DNA of 64,000 bases from Saccharicrinis sp963665705 (GTDB lineage Bacteria > Bacteroidota > Bacteroidia > Bacteroidales > Marinilabiliaceae). Each line of letters begins with the position of its first letter. Within the stretch, counting starts at the first letter, position 1. Of this stretch, positions 1 to 8,463 are shown in pieces. Below the pieces are notes generated by a model that was given only the letters and a program-made list of their open reading frames with translations, did no database searches and was not told where the DNA came from. The stretch is from the NCBI GenBank assembly GCA_963665705.1, contig OY762448.1, positions 5,022,001 through 5,086,000 on the forward strand, read 5' to 3'. The translations under genes and the position numbers were made by a program.

Positions 1-1130
1 TAACTTTCAACTGAAGCAGCATACATTTTCAGCAATCCATCTTTTTGTTTTTTTATTCGAATAGGATCTGTCTCTTCAGCTACCTTTTTATCTAACAAAC
101 TATAAAAATTATCTACATCCTCTTCTGAATATTTTGAACCTAAGTTTTGTTGGCTGGTATTTAAAATATCGAACGCAACATAATTAAATGGATTTAACTT
201 GTAATTACTCCAAATCTGCCGATCCATTTCATCACAAACTTTTTCATGGATATTATTATTATCCATATCGGTGATGTTTTCATCAATATAATGATTAACA
301 GGCTTGCCAAAGGCAATGTGAACATTCCCCTTAAAACCAACAATACCATTCAGGATACTATTAAAATCTTCATCTTTATCCTTAACATACTCTTCTTCCG
401 CCGTGGCAAGACGTTCTTTAACCTTATAAATATCACAAGGTTCCATTTCATAGGAAATAGATACCGGACAAATATTAAATTTCTTCAATGCTGAAATATG
501 ATCTTTCTCCTTGATGGTAAGCATTTTCAATAAAGAAATTTGTGTTTTATCATATCCATCTTTAGTTCTTCCATCTCGCTGTGCTATCCATGCAGATTCT
601 TTTTCCTCGGTTAACACCTTTTTAATATAGGCAGAGTGGATTAAAGCATTACGATATATATCAACTCTGGAACCTCCACGGTAAAAAGTAAACATTTTAT
701 TTACCTTACCCAGGTCGATTATAAACTGACTACTCATTAAATTACTTCCGAACGTAATTTGTGTGGTACGATGACCGTTATCAAGTAATACACATTGAAG
801 AATGGCACTGTCTAATACAATATCCCTGTGATTAGAGATAAATAAATACGAAGTTTCTTTATCCAGATTTTCTATTCCTGAATACGAAAAATGTGTAGCC
901 GTTTTATTAAGCACCTCTTCCACAGCTATTTTACTAAACTTTGATTGAAAGTCGTAAATGCTTTTAATAGTACTCATTTCCTTTAAAGATTCTTCAATAG
1001 AGTTATCAGGAAACACGTATTGCAATACCGGATAAAATGCTTGTTCTTTTAATATCCTACTCATTGCCGCACTGATCTCCTCATCTCTATAAGGCCTCAT
1101 CTCGTCATATACGCTCTCAAAATCAATCAT
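1..1130 (-). CDS. 1-acyl-glycerol-3-phosphate acyltransferase-like protein (partial, 3' end outside window)
   Basis: I translated this frame by hand from the ATG at 1130. It stays open to the window edge, giving about 376 residues with the C-terminus missing. Near residue 93 it reads SNHRDIVLDS, the NHxxD-type catalytic block of the PlsC/LPLAT fold. It then has FYRGGSRVDIYRNAL and AQRDGRTKDG, the glycerophosphate-binding type motif. It should transfer an acyl chain from ACP or CoA to a lipid at the inner membrane. The start lies three bases after the stop of the CoA-ligase gene, so it is the last visible gene of the aryl-polyene operon. The spacing H-x5-D differs from the usual H-x4-D. The family is clear, the acceptor unknown. 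Confidence 0.8.
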   Translation of the reverse strand, partial: MIDFESVYDEMRPYRDEEISAAMSRILKEQAFYPVLQYVFPDNSIEESLKEMSTIKSIYDFQSKFSKIAVEEVLNKTATHFSYSGIENLDKETSYLFISNHRDIVLDSAILQCVLLDNGHRTTQITFGSNLMSSQFIIDLGKVNKMFTFYRGGSRVDIYRNALIHSAYIKKVLTEEKESAWIAQRDGRTKDGYDKTQISLLKMLTIKEKDHISALKKFNICPVSISYEMEPCDIYKVKERLATAEEEYVKDKDEDFNSILNGIVGFKGNVHIAFGKPVNHYIDENITDMDNNNIHEKVCDEMDRQIWSNYKLNPFNYVAFDILNTSQQNLGSKYSEEDVDNFYSLLDKKVAEETDPIRIKKQKDGLLKMYAASVES

Positions 1131-1133
1131 AAT

Positions 1134-2426
1134 CTAGTTTCTGTTGTCAACAAAAGTTATAGGTTTTCTACTTAATTCAGGGAACTGCATTTTTAATATC
1201 TCAGCTGGCGAATAAAAAGTTACTTCTGGAGCCACTCTAAGCTTTGCTCTAAAGCAATCCTTTACCTCTTTTTTTAATACATCACCAGGATTATGAGTCC
1301 CTACTTTAATCTCAATATCATCTGTACCAATTTTATTTTGAGTAATACAAATCATATAGTTATCCACATTCTCTATATCGTTTAACACATCATATAATGC
1401 TGGTGGATATAGTGTAGTTCCTTTATATTTTATCATTTGGTTTTTACGACCAATAACTGATCCCAAACGAGTTGTGGTTCGTCCACACTTACATTTATCC
1501 ACAAAATGATTACAAATATCTCCTGTTTTAAAACGTAATAATGGCATCCCTTCCACCCCTAGCGTTGTAATAGTTACTTCGCCCGGAGTACCAGCAGGAA
1601 CAGGTTTTTCTTCCTCATCTAAAAATTCAACAATTATCATCTCCGGATGATGATGTCCTCCCATTCCATATTCACAATCAGTAAATGCGGTTCCCATTTC
1701 TGTGGATGCATATGTAGAGTATAATTCAATATCCCACTTTTCTTTAATTCTCTGACCTAATGTATTTAAAGAGAAGTCATCATTTCGAAGACTTTCGCCA
1801 ATACAAACAGCCTTTTTGATACTTGAATTTCGATAATCTATATGATGTTTTTCTGCGTATTCAATCAATTTTAATAGAAATGAAGGAACCGTTACCAAAG
1901 CTGTAGGTTTGATTCTTTCGATCGTATCAAACTGCAAGCCGGGGTTACCCGGACCAACACGAACAATTCCGGCTCCTAATTTTCTTATTCCTTCGTAATA
2001 AGCCATACCGGCCATAAATCTACGATCAAGCGTAACCATCAATTGAAAAATATCATTAGGTTTAGCAGTAGCACATGCAAATGAAATATATTCATTGTAA
2101 GCTAAGCGCTGCAGATCATTTTCTGTTTCTGCAAAAACTACCGGATCACCCGCTGTACCAGAAGTAGTTAGGTAATCAATAATTTTATTGGAAGGAACAC
2201 AAAGAAAGTCGTTATTATATTTTTGAAGATCATCTTTTGTAGTTGTTGGAATCTTTTGAAGATCTTCTAGCGTATTTATTTCATTAATATTAACCTGATG
2301 CTCTTTGAAAAATCGCTGATAATAAACAGAATTTACATTTAAATAACGTAACAATTCCTTCAGCTTTTCCTCCTGAAAGCTTTTAATTTCTGACTGTGGT
2401 TTTAGTTCTATTTCAGGTATATACAT
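1134..2426 (-). CDS. PaaK-like aryl/acyl-CoA ligase (AMP-forming)
   Basis: This 430-residue protein belongs to the ANL adenylate-forming superfamily and resembles phenylacetate-CoA ligase. The phosphate-binding loop TTSGTAGDP is at residues 87-95 and the adenylate motif YASTEMG at about 239-245. RFKTGD follows, then a CKCGRTTTRLG segment typical of PaaK and a C-terminal lobe with KYKGTTLYPP. It would activate a carboxylic acid as acyl-AMP and then a thioester. Given the ammonia-lyase in the same operon, the likely substrate is a cinnamate-type acid for priming the polyene synthase (inference). An alternative is activation of the finished polyene for transfer. Its start overlaps the stop of the preceding hydrolase gene by 19 bases, which suggests translational coupling. 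Confidence 0.8.
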   Translation of the reverse strand: MYIPEIELKPQSEIKSFQEEKLKELLRYLNVNSVYYQRFFKEHQVNINEINTLEDLQKIPTTTKDDLQKYNNDFLCVPSNKIIDYLTTSGTAGDPVVFAETENDLQRLAYNEYISFACATAKPNDIFQLMVTLDRRFMAGMAYYEGIRKLGAGIVRVGPGNPGLQFDTIERIKPTALVTVPSFLLKLIEYAEKHHIDYRNSSIKKAVCIGESLRNDDFSLNTLGQRIKEKWDIELYSTYASTEMGTAFTDCEYGMGGHHHPEMIIVEFLDEEEKPVPAGTPGEVTITTLGVEGMPLLRFKTGDICNHFVDKCKCGRTTTRLGSVIGRKNQMIKYKGTTLYPPALYDVLNDIENVDNYMICITQNKIGTDDIEIKVGTHNPGDVLKKEVKDCFRAKLRVAPEVTFYSPAEILKMQFPELSRKPITFVDNRN

Positions 2427-3661
2427 TTGTTTGATTTTTGATATAATAGTTCTTCGTTATCAATATTCTCAATTAAATGAGCTTGTTTTTCATTTTTCAG
2501 ACTTTCATCAAAAAAAGACAAAATTATGGAATTCATCCATTCCATTAACTTCTCTCCATCAACATCTCCTATCAATTCATCTAATTTTTGATCATCAAGA
2601 ATCACATCATAATAAGGTAAATCTGTAAATAAAAAATGAGATCCGCCCTTTATTCTTGCATATTCAAGATGATTATAGTCATTATATATATACTCATTGG
2701 CTACTCTCCATTTAAGTTGTTGTTCACTTTCAATCAACATTAACGGTTTATTGGTATATGATTTTACCACATCTCCGAATTGAAAACAATCCAAATTAAT
2801 CCCGGATTTAATAAAATCATACTTTACACAAAGGTGATTAGACAAGGCCCCGCCGAAAGATTGGCCCATAGCTCCTATTTCTGAAAGATTCATATGAGTA
2901 TATAATTCACTTTTATGATTTTCTTTGGCTGTTTTTAAATAGTCAATAAAAAATAAGGTGCTCTTTTCCCATGAAGCCAACACTTTGTTAAACCGTTTTA
3001 ATCTTTTAAGAAAATATTTACTCATGGAAACCTGATTCTTAGCTTTCCTGTGATCTTTTAGGTTAAGTTTATCAACCCACCACCATTGTAAAAATGGTAA
3101 TGAAGCTCGGGCTTTATATAATTTATTAGTTTCTTTACTATCACTCTTTATAGAAATTTGCTGATTAATATGTGTAATAGCACACACAATATACCCATTG
3201 CTAGCCAGATTTTCCAGATACGCCGAATAGATATCACTTAACCCAAAGTAATAGCCAGGCGTAAATAAAACCACAGGAAAACCACCCTCTTTATCAACCA
3301 CTTGCAAACCTTCTTCTGAAAATGTCGGAAAGCTAGATAACTTCTCAATATCTTCTATACTTACTCCTTTTGATTTGAAATTATTATAGATTTCATTTAA
3401 ATCGTAGCCTTCAAGATAATTGTTGTAATTGTGTTGATTATTTGTATTTTTTGCCGGATACCAAATTTTAACGTAAATCCTCTTTTGGTCTTTTTTTCTA
3501 TGTGCAGTTGTGTCTTTTATAATAAAAGATTCTGTTCCTACATCATAAATACCTGTTGGCTTAGGTAAAAAGTCTTTCTCAATCTCCTTTACCTGAGCAA
3601 AAGTGAATTGCCACAAAATGCTTAAAAGAAAAATTAAGATGCTATGTTTAAAAACTATCAT
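2408..3661 (-). CDS. Secreted alpha/beta hydrolase, PAF-acetylhydrolase-like
   Basis: A 417-residue protein with an N-terminal signal peptide (hydrophobic residues 6-22 ending TFAQ). The nucleophile elbow GQSFGG lies near residue 267, after PVVLFTPGYYFG (oxyanion side). A candidate Asp (NLDCF) and His (GGSHFLF) follow in the order seen in platelet-activating factor acetylhydrolase-type lipases. It should hydrolyse an ester in the periplasm or at the outer membrane. Within the aryl-polyene operon it may trim or release an acyl chain of the pigment lipid (inference). It is followed closely by the PaaK-like ligase, with a 19-base overlap. The family call is fairly safe; the substrate is not known. 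Confidence 0.75.
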   Translation of the reverse strand: MIVFKHSILIFLLSILWQFTFAQVKEIEKDFLPKPTGIYDVGTESFIIKDTTAHRKKDQKRIYVKIWYPAKNTNNQHNYNNYLEGYDLNEIYNNFKSKGVSIEDIEKLSSFPTFSEEGLQVVDKEGGFPVVLFTPGYYFGLSDIYSAYLENLASNGYIVCAITHINQQISIKSDSKETNKLYKARASLPFLQWWWVDKLNLKDHRKAKNQVSMSKYFLKRLKRFNKVLASWEKSTLFFIDYLKTAKENHKSELYTHMNLSEIGAMGQSFGGALSNHLCVKYDFIKSGINLDCFQFGDVVKSYTNKPLMLIESEQQLKWRVANEYIYNDYNHLEYARIKGGSHFLFTDLPYYDVILDDQKLDELIGDVDGEKLMEWMNSIILSFFDESLKNEKQAHLIENIDNEELLYQKSNKCIYLK

Positions 3662-3682
3662 AAAATATCCGCTTACTTTCTT

Positions 3683-5362
3683 TTATTTATTTTTACTTAA
3701 GATTTCATTAACTTCCTGAATACGTTGTTCAACCTGTTGCTTATCAACAACTCGAGGAAACTGAAACGTTAAAGCTTTGTTGAAATAACTCAAGGCTTTT
3801 TTATACTCTCCTCTTTCTTTATAATATAAACCAACAACATAATAGCCATAATAAAAATCAGGATTTTTACTAATAAGTTGATTAACGTATCCAGCACCTA
3901 ATATGATGGATTCATCAGGAATGATGATGTTTTTTATTGAATCAATACGATTTCTGTATTTCCAAATTTCTTCAACACCATTGTTTTTATAAAAATCTGT
4001 AGCTTCTACTTTCAGAGAATCTACATTAACCTCTTCTTCTTTAATATTAAATTCATCTCTAAATAACTTATTTAAATCATACGCTATAAATTCATTTTCC
4101 TGATATGGGAACTCTGAAACCCACATAAGCCTTTTTTCAGGATTAAACACAACTGAATGATGACAAATTAGTTGATTAACAGCAGATTCATTTCCTATTC
4201 CTATTGAATCATCATCTAATCCATTTTTATCTCGTAAAATATCAATTACTTTTTTATAATCGTAAACAGAATCACGATCTAATAATTCATGGGTACGTTT
4301 TAAACGATACAATGAACATCCTTCCTGAATTGACTGAATATTCAGTTCTGTACCAGCCAACTCTTCACTTTGAAAATGATTGGTCAAAACCAGCTTTGAT
4401 TCTCCTGATTTATAAATAGCGGTCTTTTCTTGCGACTTTTCTATCACCACAACTTTTCTATCTTCTGCAGAACTCAATAAAAATGATTCTGAAACAAAAG
4501 TTTCATAGCCACTGATAATTTGATATGCTTCATCAATATTTCTGGCATTTTGCAATACATCACGAGATACAATACATACCGGAGATTTAGCGGACAGTGG
4601 AATTCCTGACTTGGCTGAATTTAAACTAATAGTTAAACCATGTTCATTCATTCCGGAAAGCACCCCCATCATACCTCCCCAGGAAATATAGGCAAAACGA
4701 TATCCTTTATCTGGTTTACAGAAAACCACAACTTTATTACGAGCAAAATCATCACCTGCCGAAAAATCTAAATTACGACCAACATAAATGGAACTATCGC
4801 AAGTCAATTCGTCTTGCACACTAAATGCGGTACAAGCCACTAAATTCATATTTTGGATTGTATGTCCGATATCATGAGCTGCATGATAGTTTAATACACG
4901 ATGGTACTTATCGCCGATATAATCATATTCATCAGAAGAGAATAGTGAAATCCCATATATTTCCTCTAAGTATTCTTTATGGATATACTCATCCAAATCT
5001 TTATTGAAGTAGGTAATAAAATATTTTAAGTAGTTTAATGTGGATTCTGATGGAATTAATTTCTTGATAAAATCAATAAAATACTCCTCTTGTTCTGCTG
5101 CAAGTTTTTGAGTTAGCTTTCCATTTTTCACTCCTAATTCAAATGGCTTTCCACTAATCATCAGCTCATATATACCTCCATCATTCTGATGCAACCAACT
5201 ATCTCCACAGATGGATAAACTATCTGAAAGCTGTTTAACTTCGAGCGATAATACTGATTTATCTTTTATCTCAGGGGGAGTTAAAACCATTGATCTGAAC
5301 CAAATGTAAAGTCCGGATATTAAAACCAATAGAAATAACAGTATATATTTTAATTTTTTCAT
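3683..5362 (-). CDS. C45-type acyltransferase/hydrolase with C-terminal TPR-like repeats
   Basis: The protein is similar to the acyl-CoA:6-aminopenicillanate acyltransferase (C45, Ntn-hydrolase) family. After an N-terminal membrane anchor, a block VACTAFS followed by GRNLDF near residue 175 gives the Cys that normally becomes the N-terminal nucleophile, and SWGGMMGVLSGMNEHGL follows. About 70 C-terminal residues (YYVVGLYYKERGEYKKALSY) look like a TPR pair. A start at 5389 is possible, but I prefer the ATG at 5362 (559 aa, MKKLKYILLF). The bases between are conserved in a noncoding repeat at 15806-15844, and this start puts the signal anchor at the very N-terminus. Such enzymes cut or form amides, so a role in attaching or releasing the polyene is possible (inference). 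Confidence 0.75.
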   Translation of the reverse strand: MKKLKYILLFLLVLISGLYIWFRSMVLTPPEIKDKSVLSLEVKQLSDSLSICGDSWLHQNDGGIYELMISGKPFELGVKNGKLTQKLAAEQEEYFIDFIKKLIPSESTLNYLKYFITYFNKDLDEYIHKEYLEEIYGISLFSSDEYDYIGDKYHRVLNYHAAHDIGHTIQNMNLVACTAFSVQDELTCDSSIYVGRNLDFSAGDDFARNKVVVFCKPDKGYRFAYISWGGMMGVLSGMNEHGLTISLNSAKSGIPLSAKSPVCIVSRDVLQNARNIDEAYQIISGYETFVSESFLLSSAEDRKVVVIEKSQEKTAIYKSGESKLVLTNHFQSEELAGTELNIQSIQEGCSLYRLKRTHELLDRDSVYDYKKVIDILRDKNGLDDDSIGIGNESAVNQLICHHSVVFNPEKRLMWVSEFPYQENEFIAYDLNKLFRDEFNIKEEEVNVDSLKVEATDFYKNNGVEEIWKYRNRIDSIKNIIIPDESIILGAGYVNQLISKNPDFYYGYYVVGLYYKERGEYKKALSYFNKALTFQFPRVVDKQQVEQRIQEVNEILSKNK

Positions 5363-5435
5363 ATGTTCGAATAAGCTTTTAATTCCCATATGGAACTCGC
5401 CAATTTTGTCATCCTCGTGTGATAACTCTTTATCA
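5360..5435 (-). repeat. Intergenic repeat copy A (hairpin plus conserved 39-base leader)
   Basis: Read on the minus strand, this stretch starts with a hairpin (arms 5430-5435 and 5420-5425, TGATAA/TTATCA). It continues with CACGAGGAT and then a block beginning GAGTTCCAT that runs into the ATG at 5362. The last 39 bases match 31 of 39 in copy B at 15806-15844. The upstream hairpin and a GAGGAT-like stretch occur in the same order there too. It may be an interspersed intergenic repeat or a shared 5' leader. Confidence 0.55.
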
Positions 5436-5458
5436 TGGCTCGTTCCTTATTAACTAGT

Positions 5459-6973
5459 TCATTTTGTTTTGACATGCTTACGCAAGTCTGCCATAATAGA
5501 ATTCATCCCAATCATCTCTCCACAGGTTAATAGTGCTGCCACGGACACACCTAAAACTCCATGCATATTAACATTCTGACCAGTTAAAAATAAATTCTTA
5601 ACCCTTGTTTTAGGCATAATCTGAGATTCATATGGATTTCTACTGTCTGTTAATACGCCATACATCGCTCCTTTTCTAACCCCGGTATAATCTCTATAGG
5701 TGAGCGGTGAGGATGTATATATTTCCTCTATACAAGATTGCACATTAGGAAATGTTTTCTCCACCAAATGAATCAAAAGTTTTGCTTTCTCCTGCTTCAT
5801 ATTTAAATATGCATCTCCTCTTTGTTCAACACTTGTGTTTTCCCAAGTTTTCATCTCTTCAAAATTCATTGGAGAAATAATCGTAATGCTCTCTGCAAAT
5901 CCTTTATTAACCTTACTCTCATTAGAATAAATCATGTATCCTTGTGGCCAATTCTCATCAGAATAAGAATCTAAAGCCCAAACATTTTTATCATCGTAAT
6001 AATAATAATTTGCATTCAAATATTTAAAACTCTTTTCTTTCAATTTTATATAAACTGAAAAACAAGATGTCGTTTGTTCCTGTTCTCTTAACCTCCGCAA
6101 AAAAACCTTTCTGATATTTGCACCTTCTAACATTTCCATTGTATTTAATGGATCAATATTAGAGATATATTTTGTTGCTTTAATTTTTTCACCAGATTCC
6201 AACTGCAACGATCTTACTTCACCATCTTCACAGTTCAAAAATTTTACTTTTGCTTTTGTTTTTAAAATTCCTCCGTTGCCTAATATTACTTTTTCAAAGG
6301 CTCTGGCTATCTGACCTCCTCCTCCATCTAACTTATAAGCACTTTGTAAATAGAATAAGGTAATAATAGAATGAATAAACAGAGACGCAGATTCTTTTTT
6401 ACCTGCATACAAAGAATTTAATCCGCACAAAACATTTTGTAAATCGACATTTGAGGTTATTGAAGAAACAAAATCAAACACATTTTCATCCAACCCTTTT
6501 TTTTGAGGTAAATCATCAGTGGGTAGATCTCTAAGATTTATTACATCTACAGAATCATAAATCTCCTGAAGCTTATTGAAATAATTAAGAATGGCATTTT
6601 CTTCTTCGGGAAACTGCTTTGTCAATTTATTTCTAAAATTTGTAACTCCCTGAGGAAATCCAAACTCTTCACCTGCAATATTGAGTACATCAAAACCTTC
6701 CTTATCTAATTCTGACACCTTTACTTTATCATAAATATCAAAGTATCGGAATAACGTATTCAAGATTTGTCCATCATCATAACTACCAATATAATGCATA
6801 CCAGTATCAAACAGAACACCTTTTCGAGAGAAATCTTGCAGGCATCCCCCTATCTGATGATGTTGTTCAAGAACACAAACCTTTAAACCTCGCTGACTTA
6901 AAATACTACCACAAGCCAGTCCCCCTAGTCCACTACCTATAATTGCTATGTCAAAAGTTTGGTTGCCTTGCAT
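5459..6973 (-). CDS. FAD-dependent oxidoreductase, CrtI/RetSat-like (second of a pair)
   Basis: A 504-residue flavoprotein. The FAD-binding GSGLGG dinucleotide motif lies at about residues 13-18, followed by VLEQHHQIGGCLQDF. The C-terminal conserved block is TGQNVNMHGVLGVS. This is the phytoene desaturase / retinol 13,14-reductase-like fold. Such enzymes oxidise or saturate conjugated polyenes, which fits a polyene-pigment operon, but the direction of the reaction cannot be read from sequence. It is a clear paralogue of the next gene, with three bases between them. No signal peptide is present, so it acts in the cytoplasm or at the inner membrane face. Confidence 0.8.
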   Translation of the reverse strand: MQGNQTFDIAIIGSGLGGLACGSILSQRGLKVCVLEQHHQIGGCLQDFSRKGVLFDTGMHYIGSYDDGQILNTLFRYFDIYDKVKVSELDKEGFDVLNIAGEEFGFPQGVTNFRNKLTKQFPEEENAILNYFNKLQEIYDSVDVINLRDLPTDDLPQKKGLDENVFDFVSSITSNVDLQNVLCGLNSLYAGKKESASLFIHSIITLFYLQSAYKLDGGGGQIARAFEKVILGNGGILKTKAKVKFLNCEDGEVRSLQLESGEKIKATKYISNIDPLNTMEMLEGANIRKVFLRRLREQEQTTSCFSVYIKLKEKSFKYLNANYYYYDDKNVWALDSYSDENWPQGYMIYSNESKVNKGFAESITIISPMNFEEMKTWENTSVEQRGDAYLNMKQEKAKLLIHLVEKTFPNVQSCIEEIYTSSPLTYRDYTGVRKGAMYGVLTDSRNPYESQIMPKTRVKNLFLTGQNVNMHGVLGVSVAALLTCGEMIGMNSIMADLRKHVKTK

Positions 6974-6976
6974 ACC

Positions 6977-8461
6977 TTAAACATTAATTAATTTATTGTA
7001 TAAGTACTCTTCTCCTAGAAAACTCGAACAAGTTAACACTGAACTTATTGAAACGCCTAATATGCCATGCATATTTAAATTTTGACCTGTGAAATATAAG
7101 TTCTTTAATCTGGTTTTTGGAACTAAGATTGAATAGGTTGGATTTTTATAGTTTTTGATTAAACCATAGGCTGAACCATTAGCAGAACCAGTATAATCTC
7201 GGTAAGTTAATGGTGTTGAGCTATAGTACGATTTTATATTTTTTCGTAAACCTGGAATTTTTTTCTCAGCCTGATCAATTAAAATTTGAGCTCTCTCGTT
7301 CTTAAATTTCAAGTAATCATCACCTCTTTCTTCAATATTGGTATTACTCCACTTTTCAACTTCCTTATAGTTCATATAAGTAATTATAGTCAAGCCATCA
7401 GCATATTCACCCGTTTTTTTATTTAGCTGAGTATATAATAAAAAATTCTCAGGCCAATGCCTACCTTCTGTAGTCCATACATTATTCGAATTAAAATAAT
7501 GATGGTTATAATTTTGATATTTTACAGTTCCTTTTTTAAGAACAATATAAACAGAGAACATTCCAATTGAATCTTCAAGTGATAAAATTCTCTTTTTAAA
7601 AACCTTTTTAAAACCTCCATCTTCCACAAGAGGAATAAGAGTTTTTGGATGGATGCTTGACACATAGCTATTTCCTTCAACTACATCGCCATTTTTAAGT
7701 TCTAATCTGGTTATATGGCCATCATTGACTTTAAATTTGGTTACTTCGGCATTACGAACCACGGTTCCTCCATTGTTGATCACTCCTTTTGCTAAAACAT
7801 TAGCAATTCCACTACCTCCTTCTTGTACACGCCATGAACTTTTAATGAACGAATAACTAATTAATGAATGTGTATAAAGAGGAGTAAGATCTTTTTGTCC
7901 TGCATAAAGAATATTTGTACCAGCAAGCAAACCTCTCAAATCCTGATCCTGAACCATCTCATTAATGAATCCGGAAGCAGACATAGCCATATAAGGACTA
8001 TCCATAGCAAAGCCAGTGTATTTATCTTCTAATTTATACAGAGGAAATGAATTACAAACTTCTGAAAGTTTGTTCATATATTTTACAATGCCATCAGCTT
8101 CCCCAGGAAAATATGATTTTAGTTTTTCTACATAATTATCATGCCCTTGAGGAATGGTATATTCTTTTTCACCTAATGTTATAATATCTGATTTATCAAT
8201 ATCAAGTTGTTTTAAAGTGATATTGCCTATTAAGCCAAACAACTTAAAATATCGATATAACACTTCACCCTCACCTAAGCTTTCTGTATAATTTAATCCG
8301 GTATTAAAAACAACACCATCCCGTGCAAAGGACTGCATCATACCACCAATACGATCATTTTGATCCACCACGCAAACATGATACCCTTCTTTACTTAAAA
8401 GATAAGCACATTGTAAACCTGCTAATCCACTACCTATTACAACAATATCATATTTCGCCAT
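6977..8461 (-). CDS. FAD-dependent oxidoreductase, CrtI/RetSat-like (first of a pair)
   Basis: This 494-residue paralogue of the neighbouring flavoprotein has VVIGSGLAGLQCAYLLS at residues 5-21 and VVDQNDRIGGMMQSF for FAD binding. The C-terminal block is FTGQNLNMHGILGVS. Both proteins share TYRDYTG near residue 420. The tandem pair probably arose by duplication and may work on successive or different double bonds of the polyene, or on its aryl head (inference). The gene starts two bases after the stop of the exporter fusion, so the two are surely co-transcribed. Confidence 0.8.
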   Translation of the reverse strand: MAKYDIVVIGSGLAGLQCAYLLSKEGYHVCVVDQNDRIGGMMQSFARDGVVFNTGLNYTESLGEGEVLYRYFKLFGLIGNITLKQLDIDKSDIITLGEKEYTIPQGHDNYVEKLKSYFPGEADGIVKYMNKLSEVCNSFPLYKLEDKYTGFAMDSPYMAMSASGFINEMVQDQDLRGLLAGTNILYAGQKDLTPLYTHSLISYSFIKSSWRVQEGGSGIANVLAKGVINNGGTVVRNAEVTKFKVNDGHITRLELKNGDVVEGNSYVSSIHPKTLIPLVEDGGFKKVFKKRILSLEDSIGMFSVYIVLKKGTVKYQNYNHHYFNSNNVWTTEGRHWPENFLLYTQLNKKTGEYADGLTIITYMNYKEVEKWSNTNIEERGDDYLKFKNERAQILIDQAEKKIPGLRKNIKSYYSSTPLTYRDYTGSANGSAYGLIKNYKNPTYSILVPKTRLKNLYFTGQNLNMHGILGVSISSVLTCSSFLGEEYLYNKLINV

Positions 8462-8463
8462 CT

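Noticed and set aside
246..494. 82-residue plus-strand frame near the left edge
   Set aside because: It lies inside the acyltransferase gene read on the minus strand, whose motifs are clear.
5363..5389. Upstream start of the C45 gene at 5389
   Set aside because: The bases match the noncoding leader of repeat copy B and would put nine polar residues before the signal anchor.
5377..5435. A 25-codon open frame in repeat copy A that ends at the ATATGA of the next gene
   Set aside because: The corresponding frame in copy B is broken by a stop, and no known peptide is matched.
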